Positions 9,018-17,410 of a stretch of DNA of 64,000 bases are shown here, piece by piece. Under the pieces are notes generated by a model. It saw only the letters and a list, made by a program, of their open reading frames with translations. It had not been told where the DNA came from and did no database searches. Both the position numbers and the translations under genes were made by a program. Source of the stretch: Phycisphaeraceae bacterium. GTDB taxonomy: Bacteria > Planctomycetota > Phycisphaerae > Phycisphaerales > Phycisphaeraceae. The stretch lies in assembly GCA_028284155.1 (NCBI GenBank), contig JANQSF010000065.1, forward strand, positions 122,759 to 186,758. Reading direction: 5' to 3'. Numbering within the stretch: position 1 is the stretch's first letter; each line of letters opens with the position of its first letter.

Positions 9018-9917
9018 ATGAATCCCAGCAACCGAGTACAGCTCGTTCCCATCTTGCTCCTGCTTATCGCCTTGCCGGCACGCGCGGGTCACTCGCGTCA
9101 CTCATATGTCGACGGCGGCCAATCGATGGATGGCCGATTTGTCGTGCTCCCCAAGCTCGTGATGGGTCAGAAGCCCAGGAAGGGGCCGACGCCTTATCAC
9201 TGGGAGTACACATGGAAAGACACGAAGACCGGCCAGACGATCCTTGGCCGACTCGACGGGCTGCGCAGCGGCAGCAGCAATGTCTTTGATCCGGTCGGCT
9301 CACACATCTTCGTCGCACCGGACGGCCAGACGTTTGCGCTTTGGACGCCACAGGTGACCATGCGCGCTCCCGCGAAGAAACCCGAGGGCGAGCGCGGCAG
9401 CGACACGTTCCGCAACTACGAGGGGTATTCAAAACGGTTGGTTATTTACAAGAAGACCGGCCAGATCGTTCGGCAGTTCAGTATTGACGACTTTCTGAGC
9501 GATCAGGATTGGCAGTGGTTTCACTATCACCAGCGTCAGACGTATTGGCTGGTCGAGTATCCGATGGAACACACGCGACTGACGCCGCGACCGTTTTACG
9601 CGCTCTACCGGATCAGTCCGGACTACACCGTACTCGAGTTTCAGATCGGCGCGAACAGTGAGGCGACGCACAAGGCCAAGCAGCGCGGCGTCACGCCGCC
9701 GGCGGCTCGGACGGTGCGCGTTCGACTGACGGACGGGGAGATTCTGACCAAGGCCAACCAGTCCGGCGACCCGAACAAGGTCCCCGGTCGGCCGTTCGTC
9801 GGGCCGATGGCGAGCAAAGAACAGAAACAACGGAACTATGTGCCCAGCCTCGACCCCATTCGCGAGCCCGGGAGGTTTCTGACTGAGTCTCCTCAGGAGA
9901 CGTCTTCCGACAAGTAA
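9018..9917 (+). CDS. Secreted protein of unknown function
   Basis: A 299-residue protein with a signal peptide (VQLVPILLLLIALPARAG). I do not recognise the mature domain. It contains many short beta-strand-like stretches, for example GSHIFVAPDGQTFALWTPQV and YWLVEYPMEHTRLTPRPFYA, which would suit a beta-rich fold. The start at 9018 is preferred because AGGAAGG lies 8 bases upstream; a GTG 21 bases earlier lacks this. It lies 29 bp before the PSD1 gene on the same strand and may belong to the same transcription unit. Confidence 0.7.
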   Translation: MNPSNRVQLVPILLLLIALPARAGHSRHSYVDGGQSMDGRFVVLPKLVMGQKPRKGPTPYHWEYTWKDTKTGQTILGRLDGLRSGSSNVFDPVGSHIFVAPDGQTFALWTPQVTMRAPAKKPEGERGSDTFRNYEGYSKRLVIYKKTGQIVRQFSIDDFLSDQDWQWFHYHQRQTYWLVEYPMEHTRLTPRPFYALYRISPDYTVLEFQIGANSEATHKAKQRGVTPPAARTVRVRLTDGEILTKANQSGDPNKVPGRPFVGPMASKEQKQRNYVPSLDPIREPGRFLTESPQETSSDK

Positions 9918-9946
9918 CCACGCTCTAACTGGGGCCAAATCTGCAT

Positions 9947-12286
9947 ATGCGGAGTCTGCTTGTCGTCTTGGGTTCTCTGGCCGTTCTTGGCGTGTCGGCG
10001 TCCACATGGGCGTCACCGGAGGGATTCGCCTTCTTTGAAAAGAAGATCCGTCCCGTTCTGGTCAAGCACTGTTATTCATGCCATTCCGCCGACGCGAAGA
10101 CGTTGAAGGGCGAGTTGTTGTTCGACAACCGTGCGGGGTGGATGTCGGGTGGCGCGTCGGGTCAGGTCATCGTGCCGGGCGAGCCCGGCAAGAGCCTGCT
10201 CATCCACGCGATCCAGTGGAAGGATCAGGGCCTGGCGATGCCGCCGAAGGCGAAGCTGCCTGCCGAAGTCGTTGCCGACTTTGAGAAGTGGATCAAGATG
10301 GGAGCGCCCGACCCGCGCGAGGGCGGCGTGACTATTCGGCGTGGTATCGACTGGGAAGCGGCGGGGAAGTTCTGGGCGTTTCAGCCGGTCAAGGTCACAC
10401 CGCCGGAGCCGTTCAAGGACCGGTCGTGGCCGACGTCTGTGATCGATCGCTACATCTTGGCACGCCTCGAACCCAAGGGCATCAAGCCGGCCCTGGACGC
10501 CAACAAGTACGCGCTGCTGCGTCGCGTCACGTTCGACCTGACCGGCCTACCGCCCTCGCTTGACGAGATCGAGGCGTTCGTTCAGGACACATCACCCGAC
10601 GCCTTTGCAAAGGTCGTCGATCGTTTGCTCGCGTCGAAACAGTTTGGCGTGCATTGGGGTCGGCATTGGCTAGACGGCGTGCGCTACCGCACACGCATGG
10701 CCGACATCCACATCTACCGCGACTGGGTCGTTCAGTCGATCAATGACGACAAACCGTACGACCGCTTTGTCATCGAACAGATCGCCGGCGACCTGCTGCC
10801 GGTGCGCAAGATCGACAACGAGCGGTTCGACATGTCGTCGATCATCGGCACGGCCGCGCTGGCGTTGCAGGTCGGCGGGTGCGACCTGCCCGAACGCCAG
10901 CTCGAAGTCATAGGCGGTCAGTTTCTGGGCATGTCGATCGCCTGTGCGCGGTGCCATGACCACAAGTTTGATCCGTTTACCCAAGAAGACTATTACGCCT
11001 TAGCCGGCATTCTGCAGAGCAGTGACATCGTGGGTGAAAAAGGCGGCTTCGAAGGTGTGCCGCTGGTGTCGTCCGTCGCGGAGCGGCAGCGCGTCCAGCG
11101 ACTTCAAGAGCAATGGGAAGCGACACGGAAAGAACTAGGCGCCCTTCAGAAGAAACTGCCGAAGCAATTTCAGCTCATCCAACTGCGTCGTGAAGCTGCC
11201 AAGGGTCAGCAGCGACAGATTGATCGACTGAAGAAACACCTCGAAGACCAAAAGAAGAACGGCTGGGACCTGAACCCGCCAGAACTGCCACGCATGGCTG
11301 AGTTGATGGATGAGGAGCGGGCCATTCGTGAAGCGTTGCAGCGCGTGCGTCGAGCGATTGCGACCGTGGACCGCAAGGACCCGAAGGACTACCCGCTGCT
11401 GCACAACGGCGAGCGGTCACAGCCCGGTGAGATCATTCCACGTCGGCTGCCCGTCATCTTCGCCGGCCGTGATCAGACGCCGATCAGTCAGCAGACCAAA
11501 GGCAGTGGGCGACTCGAACTGGCGCGCTGGATCGCCTCGCCGGACAACCCGCTCACCGCCCGCGTGATGGCCAACCGCGTCTGGCAGCGATTGATCGGCC
11601 AAGGCATCGTGGCGACGCCGAATGACTTCGGCGCGACCGGTGAAAAACCCACGCACCCACAGTTGCTTGACTATCTCGCGGACCGCTTCGTGCAGGGCGG
11701 CTGGTCCGTCAAGAAGCTGGTTCGGGAGATCGCTCTTTCGAGGACTTACCAGCTCGCGTCGCAGACCGCTTCAGCCGATCGGGGTAAGGACCTTGTCAAC
11801 GAATACGTCGGCCGAGCCCATCTCCGGCGTTTGCAATACGAACAGATCATCGACGCGCTCTACTTCGTGTCCGGCCGACTCGAACTCGCCCCGACGCCGC
11901 AGATGCTCCACCCAAGATTCGATGACAAGCAGGTCAAGCTTCGTCAGGTGTACGACCGCAGGCGGAACTACGGCGACCTTTTCGATGGCCCTGAGGACGA
12001 CCTGATTGTGAGCGTGCGTTCGGAATCGACCACTGCCCCGCAGATGCTCTTTCTCTTGAACAACCGCGATATCGCCAACCTTGCCAAGACGATCGCGCGT
12101 GAGATTGAGTCGGACAAGTCGTTGTCGAACAAGCGGTCGCGGTTGGATCGCCTGTATCTGCACGTGTTGGGCCGCCCCGTGCGCAGCGACGAGGTGACGC
12201 GGGCCGAGGCGTTCTTAAGGGATCATCCGTTCGACCGTTTCTGTCACGCCCTGCTCTGCTCAAATGAGTTTGTCTATCTGGAGTAG
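9947..12286 (+). CDS. PSD1-type protein: PSCyt1, DUF1549 and DUF1553 domains
   Basis: A 779-residue exported planctomycete cytochrome-like protein. After a signal peptide (about 1-22) comes PSCyt1 with the haem-type motif CYSCH, then DUF1549/PSCyt2 with a second CxxCH (CARCHDHKFDPFT). Next is a coiled-coil insert rich in Gln/Lys/Arg (about 385-450), then the C-terminal PSD1/DUF1553 domain (LARWIASPDNPLTARVMANR through the NNRDIANLAKTIA region). The two CxxCH motifs suggest covalently bound haem, though function is untested for the family. The DUF1501 gene starts 8 bp downstream, the usual PSD1-DUF1501 pairing of planctomycetes. Confidence 0.92.
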   Translation: MRSLLVVLGSLAVLGVSASTWASPEGFAFFEKKIRPVLVKHCYSCHSADAKTLKGELLFDNRAGWMSGGASGQVIVPGEPGKSLLIHAIQWKDQGLAMPPKAKLPAEVVADFEKWIKMGAPDPREGGVTIRRGIDWEAAGKFWAFQPVKVTPPEPFKDRSWPTSVIDRYILARLEPKGIKPALDANKYALLRRVTFDLTGLPPSLDEIEAFVQDTSPDAFAKVVDRLLASKQFGVHWGRHWLDGVRYRTRMADIHIYRDWVVQSINDDKPYDRFVIEQIAGDLLPVRKIDNERFDMSSIIGTAALALQVGGCDLPERQLEVIGGQFLGMSIACARCHDHKFDPFTQEDYYALAGILQSSDIVGEKGGFEGVPLVSSVAERQRVQRLQEQWEATRKELGALQKKLPKQFQLIQLRREAAKGQQRQIDRLKKHLEDQKKNGWDLNPPELPRMAELMDEERAIREALQRVRRAIATVDRKDPKDYPLLHNGERSQPGEIIPRRLPVIFAGRDQTPISQQTKGSGRLELARWIASPDNPLTARVMANRVWQRLIGQGIVATPNDFGATGEKPTHPQLLDYLADRFVQGGWSVKKLVREIALSRTYQLASQTASADRGKDLVNEYVGRAHLRRLQYEQIIDALYFVSGRLELAPTPQMLHPRFDDKQVKLRQVYDRRRNYGDLFDGPEDDLIVSVRSESTTAPQMLFLLNNRDIANLAKTIAREIESDKSLSNKRSRLDRLYLHVLGRPVRSDEVTRAEAFLRDHPFDRFCHALLCSNEFVYLE

Positions 12287-12293
12287 TCGAGCC

Positions 12294-13691
12294 ATGTGGA
12301 ACGACGATATGACACTCAGCCTGGCATCCGACTCCCGTCGACGCTTCCTTCAGCGATCGGCGGGCGGCATCGGCATGACTGCGTTGTCCGCCATGCTGTG
12401 CTCCGAGGCGTTGGCTGAGCACGGTCTGCCGACGACCCACCACAAACCGCGGGCGAAGAACATGATCTTTCTGTTCATGTCCGGCGGCCCGTCACAGGTG
12501 GATACTTTCGACCCGAAGCCGAAACTGAAAGACCTGGTCGGCAAGAAGCTCGACCTGACCAACGCCCGCAACGCCGGCTATCCCTATGCGCTGCCGACCG
12601 CGTACAAGTTCAAGCAACACGGGCAGTGCGGCATGGATGTCAGTGAATTGTTCCCGAATGTGGCGACCTGTGTTGACGACATCTGCCTGATCCGATCGCT
12701 GTGCGCCGACGACAACAACCACCCCGGCGGCACGCGGCAGATGTTTACCGGCAGCGCCCGATCCAAACGGCCGGGCTTTGGCGCGTGGTTGAACTACGGG
12801 TTGGGCAGTGAGAACGGTAATCTGCCCGGCTACGTCGTGATGGGTGGCGGCACGCGCATCGGCAACGCGGCGTTTGCCTCCGGTTTCCTGCCCGCTCAGT
12901 ACCAGGGTACGAACTTCAGCGTCGGCCGGGGCGCCGTCGTCCACCACGCGAACCCGCTTCTGCCCGCCCAGCAACAGCGCGCCCAACTCGACCTGCTCAA
13001 GGCGATGAATCGTGAACACGCCGCCCGCAATGCGGAAGACTCCCGCCTCAACGCGCGGATCGAGGCGGCTGAACTCGCCTTCCGTATGCAGGCCGAAGCG
13101 CCGCAATCCGTTGACCTGAAGCAGGAGTCGAATGCCACCCTTGACCTGTACGGTGTCAGTAGCAAGAACCGATCGACGTCCGAGTTCGGTATGTACTGCC
13201 TCGCGGCCCGCCGACTGGTCGAACGCGGCGTGCGTGTCGTACACATCACCCAGCCACACCGCGAGTGGGATCATCACGGCCAATTGAAAGAGAAGCTCAA
13301 GACGTCATCCTACACCGTGGATCAGCCGATCGCCGCGCTGTTGAAAGACCTCAAGCAACGCGGTCTGCTCGACGAGACACTCGTGCTATGGGGCGGCGAG
13401 TTCGGCCGAACGCCGACATCGCAGGGCCCGGACATGAACAGCCGTGCCCACTACCCGTCCGCCTTCACGATGTGGATGGCCGGCGGGGGAATCAAGGGCG
13501 GTTACATCCACGGCGAAACCAACGAATTGGGCACGGCGATCGTGCGCGACCGCGTCCACGTCCACGACCTGCACGCGACGATCCTTTGGCTCATGGGCCT
13601 GGATCATGAGCAACTGACCTACCGGTACGGCGCACGCGACTACCGGCTGACCGATGTTTACGGCAAGGTCGTTCGGGACATCATGGCATGA
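12294..13691 (+). CDS. Tat-exported DUF1501 protein, partner of PSD1
   Basis: A 465-residue DUF1501 protein with a twin-arginine signal (SRRRFLQRSAGGIGMTALSA). It has the family signature FLFMSGGPSQVDTFDPKPKL near the start, and FGRTPTSQGPD with HYPSAFTMWMAGGGIKGGY near the end. DUF1501 belongs to the alkaline phosphatase/sulfatase superfamily fold, but the catalytic activity is unknown. An alternative ATG 30 bp upstream would overlap the preceding gene; 12294 is chosen because GGAG precedes it. It overlaps the next gene by ATGA, so the two are translationally coupled. Confidence 0.9.
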   Translation: MWNDDMTLSLASDSRRRFLQRSAGGIGMTALSAMLCSEALAEHGLPTTHHKPRAKNMIFLFMSGGPSQVDTFDPKPKLKDLVGKKLDLTNARNAGYPYALPTAYKFKQHGQCGMDVSELFPNVATCVDDICLIRSLCADDNNHPGGTRQMFTGSARSKRPGFGAWLNYGLGSENGNLPGYVVMGGGTRIGNAAFASGFLPAQYQGTNFSVGRGAVVHHANPLLPAQQQRAQLDLLKAMNREHAARNAEDSRLNARIEAAELAFRMQAEAPQSVDLKQESNATLDLYGVSSKNRSTSEFGMYCLAARRLVERGVRVVHITQPHREWDHHGQLKEKLKTSSYTVDQPIAALLKDLKQRGLLDETLVLWGGEFGRTPTSQGPDMNSRAHYPSAFTMWMAGGGIKGGYIHGETNELGTAIVRDRVHVHDLHATILWLMGLDHEQLTYRYGARDYRLTDVYGKVVRDIMA

Positions 13692-14209
13692 ATACTTGTT
13701 GTTCTCACATCGCCATGCTTCTCCCGGTTGTGTTTGCATTGTCGGTCGAATCGTCGCTTGCCGATGATCGCAAATCGATGGTCGCCCAATGGGACATCGT
13801 CATCTTTCAGGACGACGGAAAGGACCGGCTCAGCCGACTGGGTTATCGCAAGGACAAGAAGACCGGCAAGGTGTCGCATCCCAGACTCGTCGTCACCCAA
13901 GACGCGTTTCAAGTCTTCCGTGGCGATGGCAAACGTGAAGAGCGCCCCGGCCTTTCCAACTGCGCGTGGAAGCGTGCTGTTCTCGACCCGTCCGCGAAAC
14001 CCAAGACGATCGACCTGGTCGGCTACGCTGGCAAGGACGGCCAGAAGGAGAAGACATATCTCGGCATCTACAAGCTCGACGGTGATCGGTTGACGATCTG
14101 CTATCGAGAGACAGGCAACGACGGCCGACCAACCCGGTTCGAGTCAGACGGACACATGAACCTGATGGTGTGTCGGCGTGTGACAAGTGACGAGAACGGC
14201 AAGCAGTAA
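13688..14209 (+). CDS. TIGR03067-type secreted protein
   Basis: A 173-residue protein with a signal peptide (about 1-25, ending SSLADD). The domain resembles TIGR03067, a lipocalin-like small family found mainly in planctomycetes and acidobacteria. It starts with the WDIVIFQDDGKDR strand and closes with GDRLTICYRETGNDGRPTRF. Function is unknown. The start codon overlaps the DUF1501 stop as ATGA, which makes it the third gene of the PSD1-DUF1501 operon. Confidence 0.75.
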   Translation: MNTCCSHIAMLLPVVFALSVESSLADDRKSMVAQWDIVIFQDDGKDRLSRLGYRKDKKTGKVSHPRLVVTQDAFQVFRGDGKREERPGLSNCAWKRAVLDPSAKPKTIDLVGYAGKDGQKEKTYLGIYKLDGDRLTICYRETGNDGRPTRFESDGHMNLMVCRRVTSDENGKQ

Positions 14210-14434
14210 CCTCGATACCTTTGGGCTGCCGGGGAACTGCTTGATATCAAATGCTGGCTCTTGGTACGCCGAGAGGTCGATGGGGGATGCTGGGTGGTTT
14301 GTGCGTGATGGCCAGTCTGCGCGGCCCGACCCCTCCGACGTAACTTTGCAATGAGTCGAGTCAATCTATGCATGACCCGGCGTTGCCCATGTGACCGATT
14401 GCAACGTCGGGATGCGCGACTTGGGAGTGCTGCC

Positions 14435-15877
14435 ATGTTCACGATCTCAGACCATCGATCGGTACGACACTGCGAAGGTTGGACGCGCCGCCAATTCTTG
14501 CGCGTCGGTAGCCTCGGTGCGGCGGGGCTCACTCTCCCGGGCCTGTTGGCCACACAAGCTCACGCAAACCCCCAAACACGTCACTTTTATCGCGACAAGG
14601 CGGTCGTGCTGCTGTTCCTGCAAGGCGGTCCGCCGCAAATCGAAACGTTCGACCCCAAACCCGGGGCACCGCACGATGTCCGCAGTGTGACCGGCGCGAT
14701 CGGGACGAAACTCCCCGGCGTCGCCTTCGGCGCAACGTTTCCGCGTCTGTCCTCGATGGCGGACAAGATCGCCATCGTGCGATCGTTTGCGTCTGGTGAC
14801 GGCGGACACAATCAGTTGCCGGTGTTAACCGGCAACAGCGAGAGCGGCGGGACGATGGCGTCGCAATTCTCTCGTCTTGTCGGGGCCAATCATCCCAAGA
14901 CCGCGATCCCCACCAACGCCTGTATCGTGCCCGAAGCGATTCAGCCAGACCTCAAGCTGGGGCAACCGACGGGGCCGTTCACACTTCAGTACGTGCAGAA
15001 GAACTACGTCACACCGGGCAGACTCGGCAACCAGTACAAAGGCCTCATGCTCGACGGTGGTGACGGGCTGCTGAGCAATCTTGAGCTGTCGATGCCACGC
15101 AAGCACTTCGACGATCGACGACGGTTGTTGCGACAACTCGATCATTACAAGCGTCGTTTCGATACGACCGGCGAACTCGAGGGCATCAACGCCTTCCAGC
15201 AGCAGGCGTTTGACGTGCTGCAACGCGGCATAACAGACGCCTTCGACCTGTCCAAGGAAGACCCACGCACCATTGCCGAGTACGACACCGGCCGGCTGGT
15301 GAAAATGCGCGACTATCACAAGGGCGGGGCGCGCTACAACGGCTTGCGGAATCAGTCGCGCATCACCAACCTGCTCGGCAAGCAGATGCTCCTGGCTCGC
15401 CGGTTGTGTGAGGCGGGCTGCGGGTTTGTAACCGTTGTCGATAGTTGCTGGGACTTTCACGCCGACGGCAACAACCCCGGATGCGACGTGGGAATGAATG
15501 CGCTAGGCTGGCAACTCGACCACGCGATCGCCGCTTTCCTGAACGACCTGGAACGGCGGGGCCTCAGCGACAAGATCATGCTTGTCGTCACCGGAGAAAT
15601 GGGTCGATCGCCCAAGAAAAACCGAAAGGCGGGCACGGGACATTGGAGTCGCCTGACGCCGCTACTTGTTGCCGGTGGCGGACTGAAGATGGGCCAGGTG
15701 ATCGGCGAAACCGATCGCTCAGGCGGCGAGCCGGCGTCACAACAATACCTCCCACAGCACTTGAGGGCGACGATCATGCAAACGCTTTTTGATCCGACCG
15801 AAGCCCGACTGGTCAGTGGCCTGCCGGAAACCGCCAAGGCCATTACGGACGACGAACCCATCCGCGAACTCTTCTGA
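14435..15877 (+). CDS. Tat-exported DUF1501 protein, unpaired
   Basis: A 480-residue DUF1501 protein with a Tat signal (WTRRQFLRVGSLGAAGLTL) and the signature LLFLQGGPPQIETFDPKPGA. The C-terminal region includes EMGRSPKKNRKAGTGHWSRL and LLVAGGGLKMGQVIGETD. The start at 14435 has GGAG 8 bases upstream; an earlier in-frame ATG at 14351 precedes no signal-like sequence. Unlike the other DUF1501 genes in the window it has no PSD1 gene directly upstream; a 225-bp gap separates it from the TIGR03067 gene, so it may have its own promoter. Confidence 0.9.
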   Translation: MFTISDHRSVRHCEGWTRRQFLRVGSLGAAGLTLPGLLATQAHANPQTRHFYRDKAVVLLFLQGGPPQIETFDPKPGAPHDVRSVTGAIGTKLPGVAFGATFPRLSSMADKIAIVRSFASGDGGHNQLPVLTGNSESGGTMASQFSRLVGANHPKTAIPTNACIVPEAIQPDLKLGQPTGPFTLQYVQKNYVTPGRLGNQYKGLMLDGGDGLLSNLELSMPRKHFDDRRRLLRQLDHYKRRFDTTGELEGINAFQQQAFDVLQRGITDAFDLSKEDPRTIAEYDTGRLVKMRDYHKGGARYNGLRNQSRITNLLGKQMLLARRLCEAGCGFVTVVDSCWDFHADGNNPGCDVGMNALGWQLDHAIAAFLNDLERRGLSDKIMLVVTGEMGRSPKKNRKAGTGHWSRLTPLLVAGGGLKMGQVIGETDRSGGEPASQQYLPQHLRATIMQTLFDPTEARLVSGLPETAKAITDDEPIRELF

Positions 15878-15966
15878 AGATCGCAAGTTACTGCGCTTGC
15901 TTAGCCGCTTGATCTCGTCTCAACAAGTAGTATTCGGGCCCGCTTTGAGGGGAAGTTGGGGCTTGC

Positions 15967-15982
15967 GAACGGCGGGCCGTTC
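15967..15982. terminator. Hairpin between convergent genes
   Basis: A perfect 6-bp stem (GAACGG/CCGTTC) with a four-base loop, placed between the ends of two convergent genes. There is no T-run, so Rho-independent action is doubtful. Confidence 0.3.
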
Positions 15983-16061
15983 TGCGCGGGGTCGCAAGGT
16001 CGGGCAACTCCGGGGATTGACCCGCCCACGCTACGCGGAAGGTAATCCCACCAATGCCGGG

Positions 16062-16078
16062 TCGGCCTATCCGGCCGA
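16062..16078. terminator. Second hairpin between convergent genes
   Basis: A 6-bp GC-rich stem (TCGGCC/GGCCGA) with a five-base loop, 12 bp past the stop of the minus-strand DUF1552 gene. It has no T-tract, so it is a possible transcript-end structure only. Confidence 0.3.
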
Positions 16079-16089
16079 TATCACGAGGA

Positions 16090-17394
16090 TCACTTGGCGT
16101 CCAAGCCCGTCAGCGTTCCCGTGCTCGACCCAAATCCGGAGCGATCGACGCCCAGGCGGTGCAGCATCGAAACGAACAGGTTACTCAGCGGCGTGTTGTC
16201 GTTCCCGTCAAACGCCAAGTGCTGGCCGTGCCTGAATCCGCCGCCGGCCAGGATGATGGGCATGTTGCGGGTGTCGTGATTGTTCGCATTGCCGAAGTTG
16301 GAACCGATCAGCAGCACGGTCGAATCCAGCAGTCGCCGCCCGGCTTCATTGGCATTGGTGAGCCGCTCCAGCAGCGTTGCCAATGCCTGCATCTGACTGA
16401 GCTCGATGACTTCGAGTTGCTTCATCTTGCCGGCGTCGTTGTTGTGGTGAGACAGCGCGTGGTAACCCACCTTGACCCGGTTGTCGGGCAGCACGATGTG
16501 CAGGTTCGGCTGGTTGTACGTGATGACCCGACTGGAATCACTCTCGAGCGCCAGGTGAATCATGTCGTACATCAACGCCGATTCCTGCACGAATTCCGCG
16601 GGATTCTTCGGTCGCTTCGGGGCGGCGTGCCGGGTGGTCGGCTTGGGGCGATGCACCCAGCCTTCGCTGTTGGAGAACTTGCGTTCCGTTTCGCGGACGG
16701 ACGTGAAATACTGGTCGAGTTTTTGGCGGTCGCTTTGGCCCAGCTCGGAGGACAAGTCGGACGCTGCGTGCCGCACGGCATCCAGGACACTGCGACCATC
16801 GCGGAGTTCCTGGAGGCGCTGCGCACGCTGCCGCTTGGTGCCCGCGATGAACATCATCGCGTACAGGTCAATGGGGCTGGTGATCGGTGGGATGTTGGCG
16901 CCGCTGGGCGTCCAGGCGAGGCTCAGCTTGCCCTGGCGGTGGGCCAGGGGAAGATGCGTGAAGCGCGTCTTACCCTGCACCTCTTTGGCAACGATCTGAT
17001 CGAGAGAGACGGAATTGCGAAAACCCGCATGCCCGACGCCCGGCGCCGCGGTCAGGAAACACCGGTCGGACTCATGGGCGCCCCCGACGCCAGGGTGTGA
17101 TGTACCCGAGATCACCGTGAAGTCCTCACGGTAGCGGTCGATGATCTGTAAATACTTACTCGGCTTGTAGCGCTTGCCTGATCCTTTGGGAAAGAAGTTA
17201 TGCGCCATAAAGCCGAGATGCAGATTGATCGCGAGCAGGCGCTGCGGGGGTGCTGCGTCGCCTTGGTTCTGACGCGCGAACGCGGGTTGCATCGCGTCCA
17301 GGAAGGGCAGTGCCATCACCGCGCCGGCGCCTCGCAGCACGGTTCGCCGGCTCAACGCCTGCCGTCTCGTCGAGAATAAGGGGCGGTCATGCAT
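16090..17394 (-). CDS. Tat-exported DUF1552 protein (copy 1)
   Basis: A 434-residue DUF1552 protein. The N-terminus has a Tat motif (SRRTVLRGAGAVMALPFLDA). Family landmarks include the block LGFMAHNFFPKGSGKRYKPS, HESDRCFLT in the first third, and HALSHHNNDAGKMKQLEVIE with NMPIILAGGGFRHGQHLAFD near the end. The fold resembles DUF1501 and sulfatase-like proteins; the reaction is unknown. It starts 16 bp after the DUF1592 gene on the same strand, the usual two-gene arrangement. The start at 17394 is chosen because the longer frame would overlap the upstream gene and adds no signal-like residues. Confidence 0.9.
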   Translation of the reverse strand: MHDRPLFSTRRQALSRRTVLRGAGAVMALPFLDAMQPAFARQNQGDAAPPQRLLAINLHLGFMAHNFFPKGSGKRYKPSKYLQIIDRYREDFTVISGTSHPGVGGAHESDRCFLTAAPGVGHAGFRNSVSLDQIVAKEVQGKTRFTHLPLAHRQGKLSLAWTPSGANIPPITSPIDLYAMMFIAGTKRQRAQRLQELRDGRSVLDAVRHAASDLSSELGQSDRQKLDQYFTSVRETERKFSNSEGWVHRPKPTTRHAAPKRPKNPAEFVQESALMYDMIHLALESDSSRVITYNQPNLHIVLPDNRVKVGYHALSHHNNDAGKMKQLEVIELSQMQALATLLERLTNANEAGRRLLDSTVLLIGSNFGNANNHDTRNMPIILAGGGFRHGQHLAFDGNDNTPLSNLFVSMLHRLGVDRSGFGSSTGTLTGLDAK

Positions 17395-17410
17395 CGCGGA
17401 TCCTGCCAGG

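Noticed and set aside
8036..9052. A 338-codon minus-strand frame across the DUF1080 gene
   Set aside because: Antisense shadow with no domain; the plus-strand protein has a signal peptide and DUF1080 motifs.
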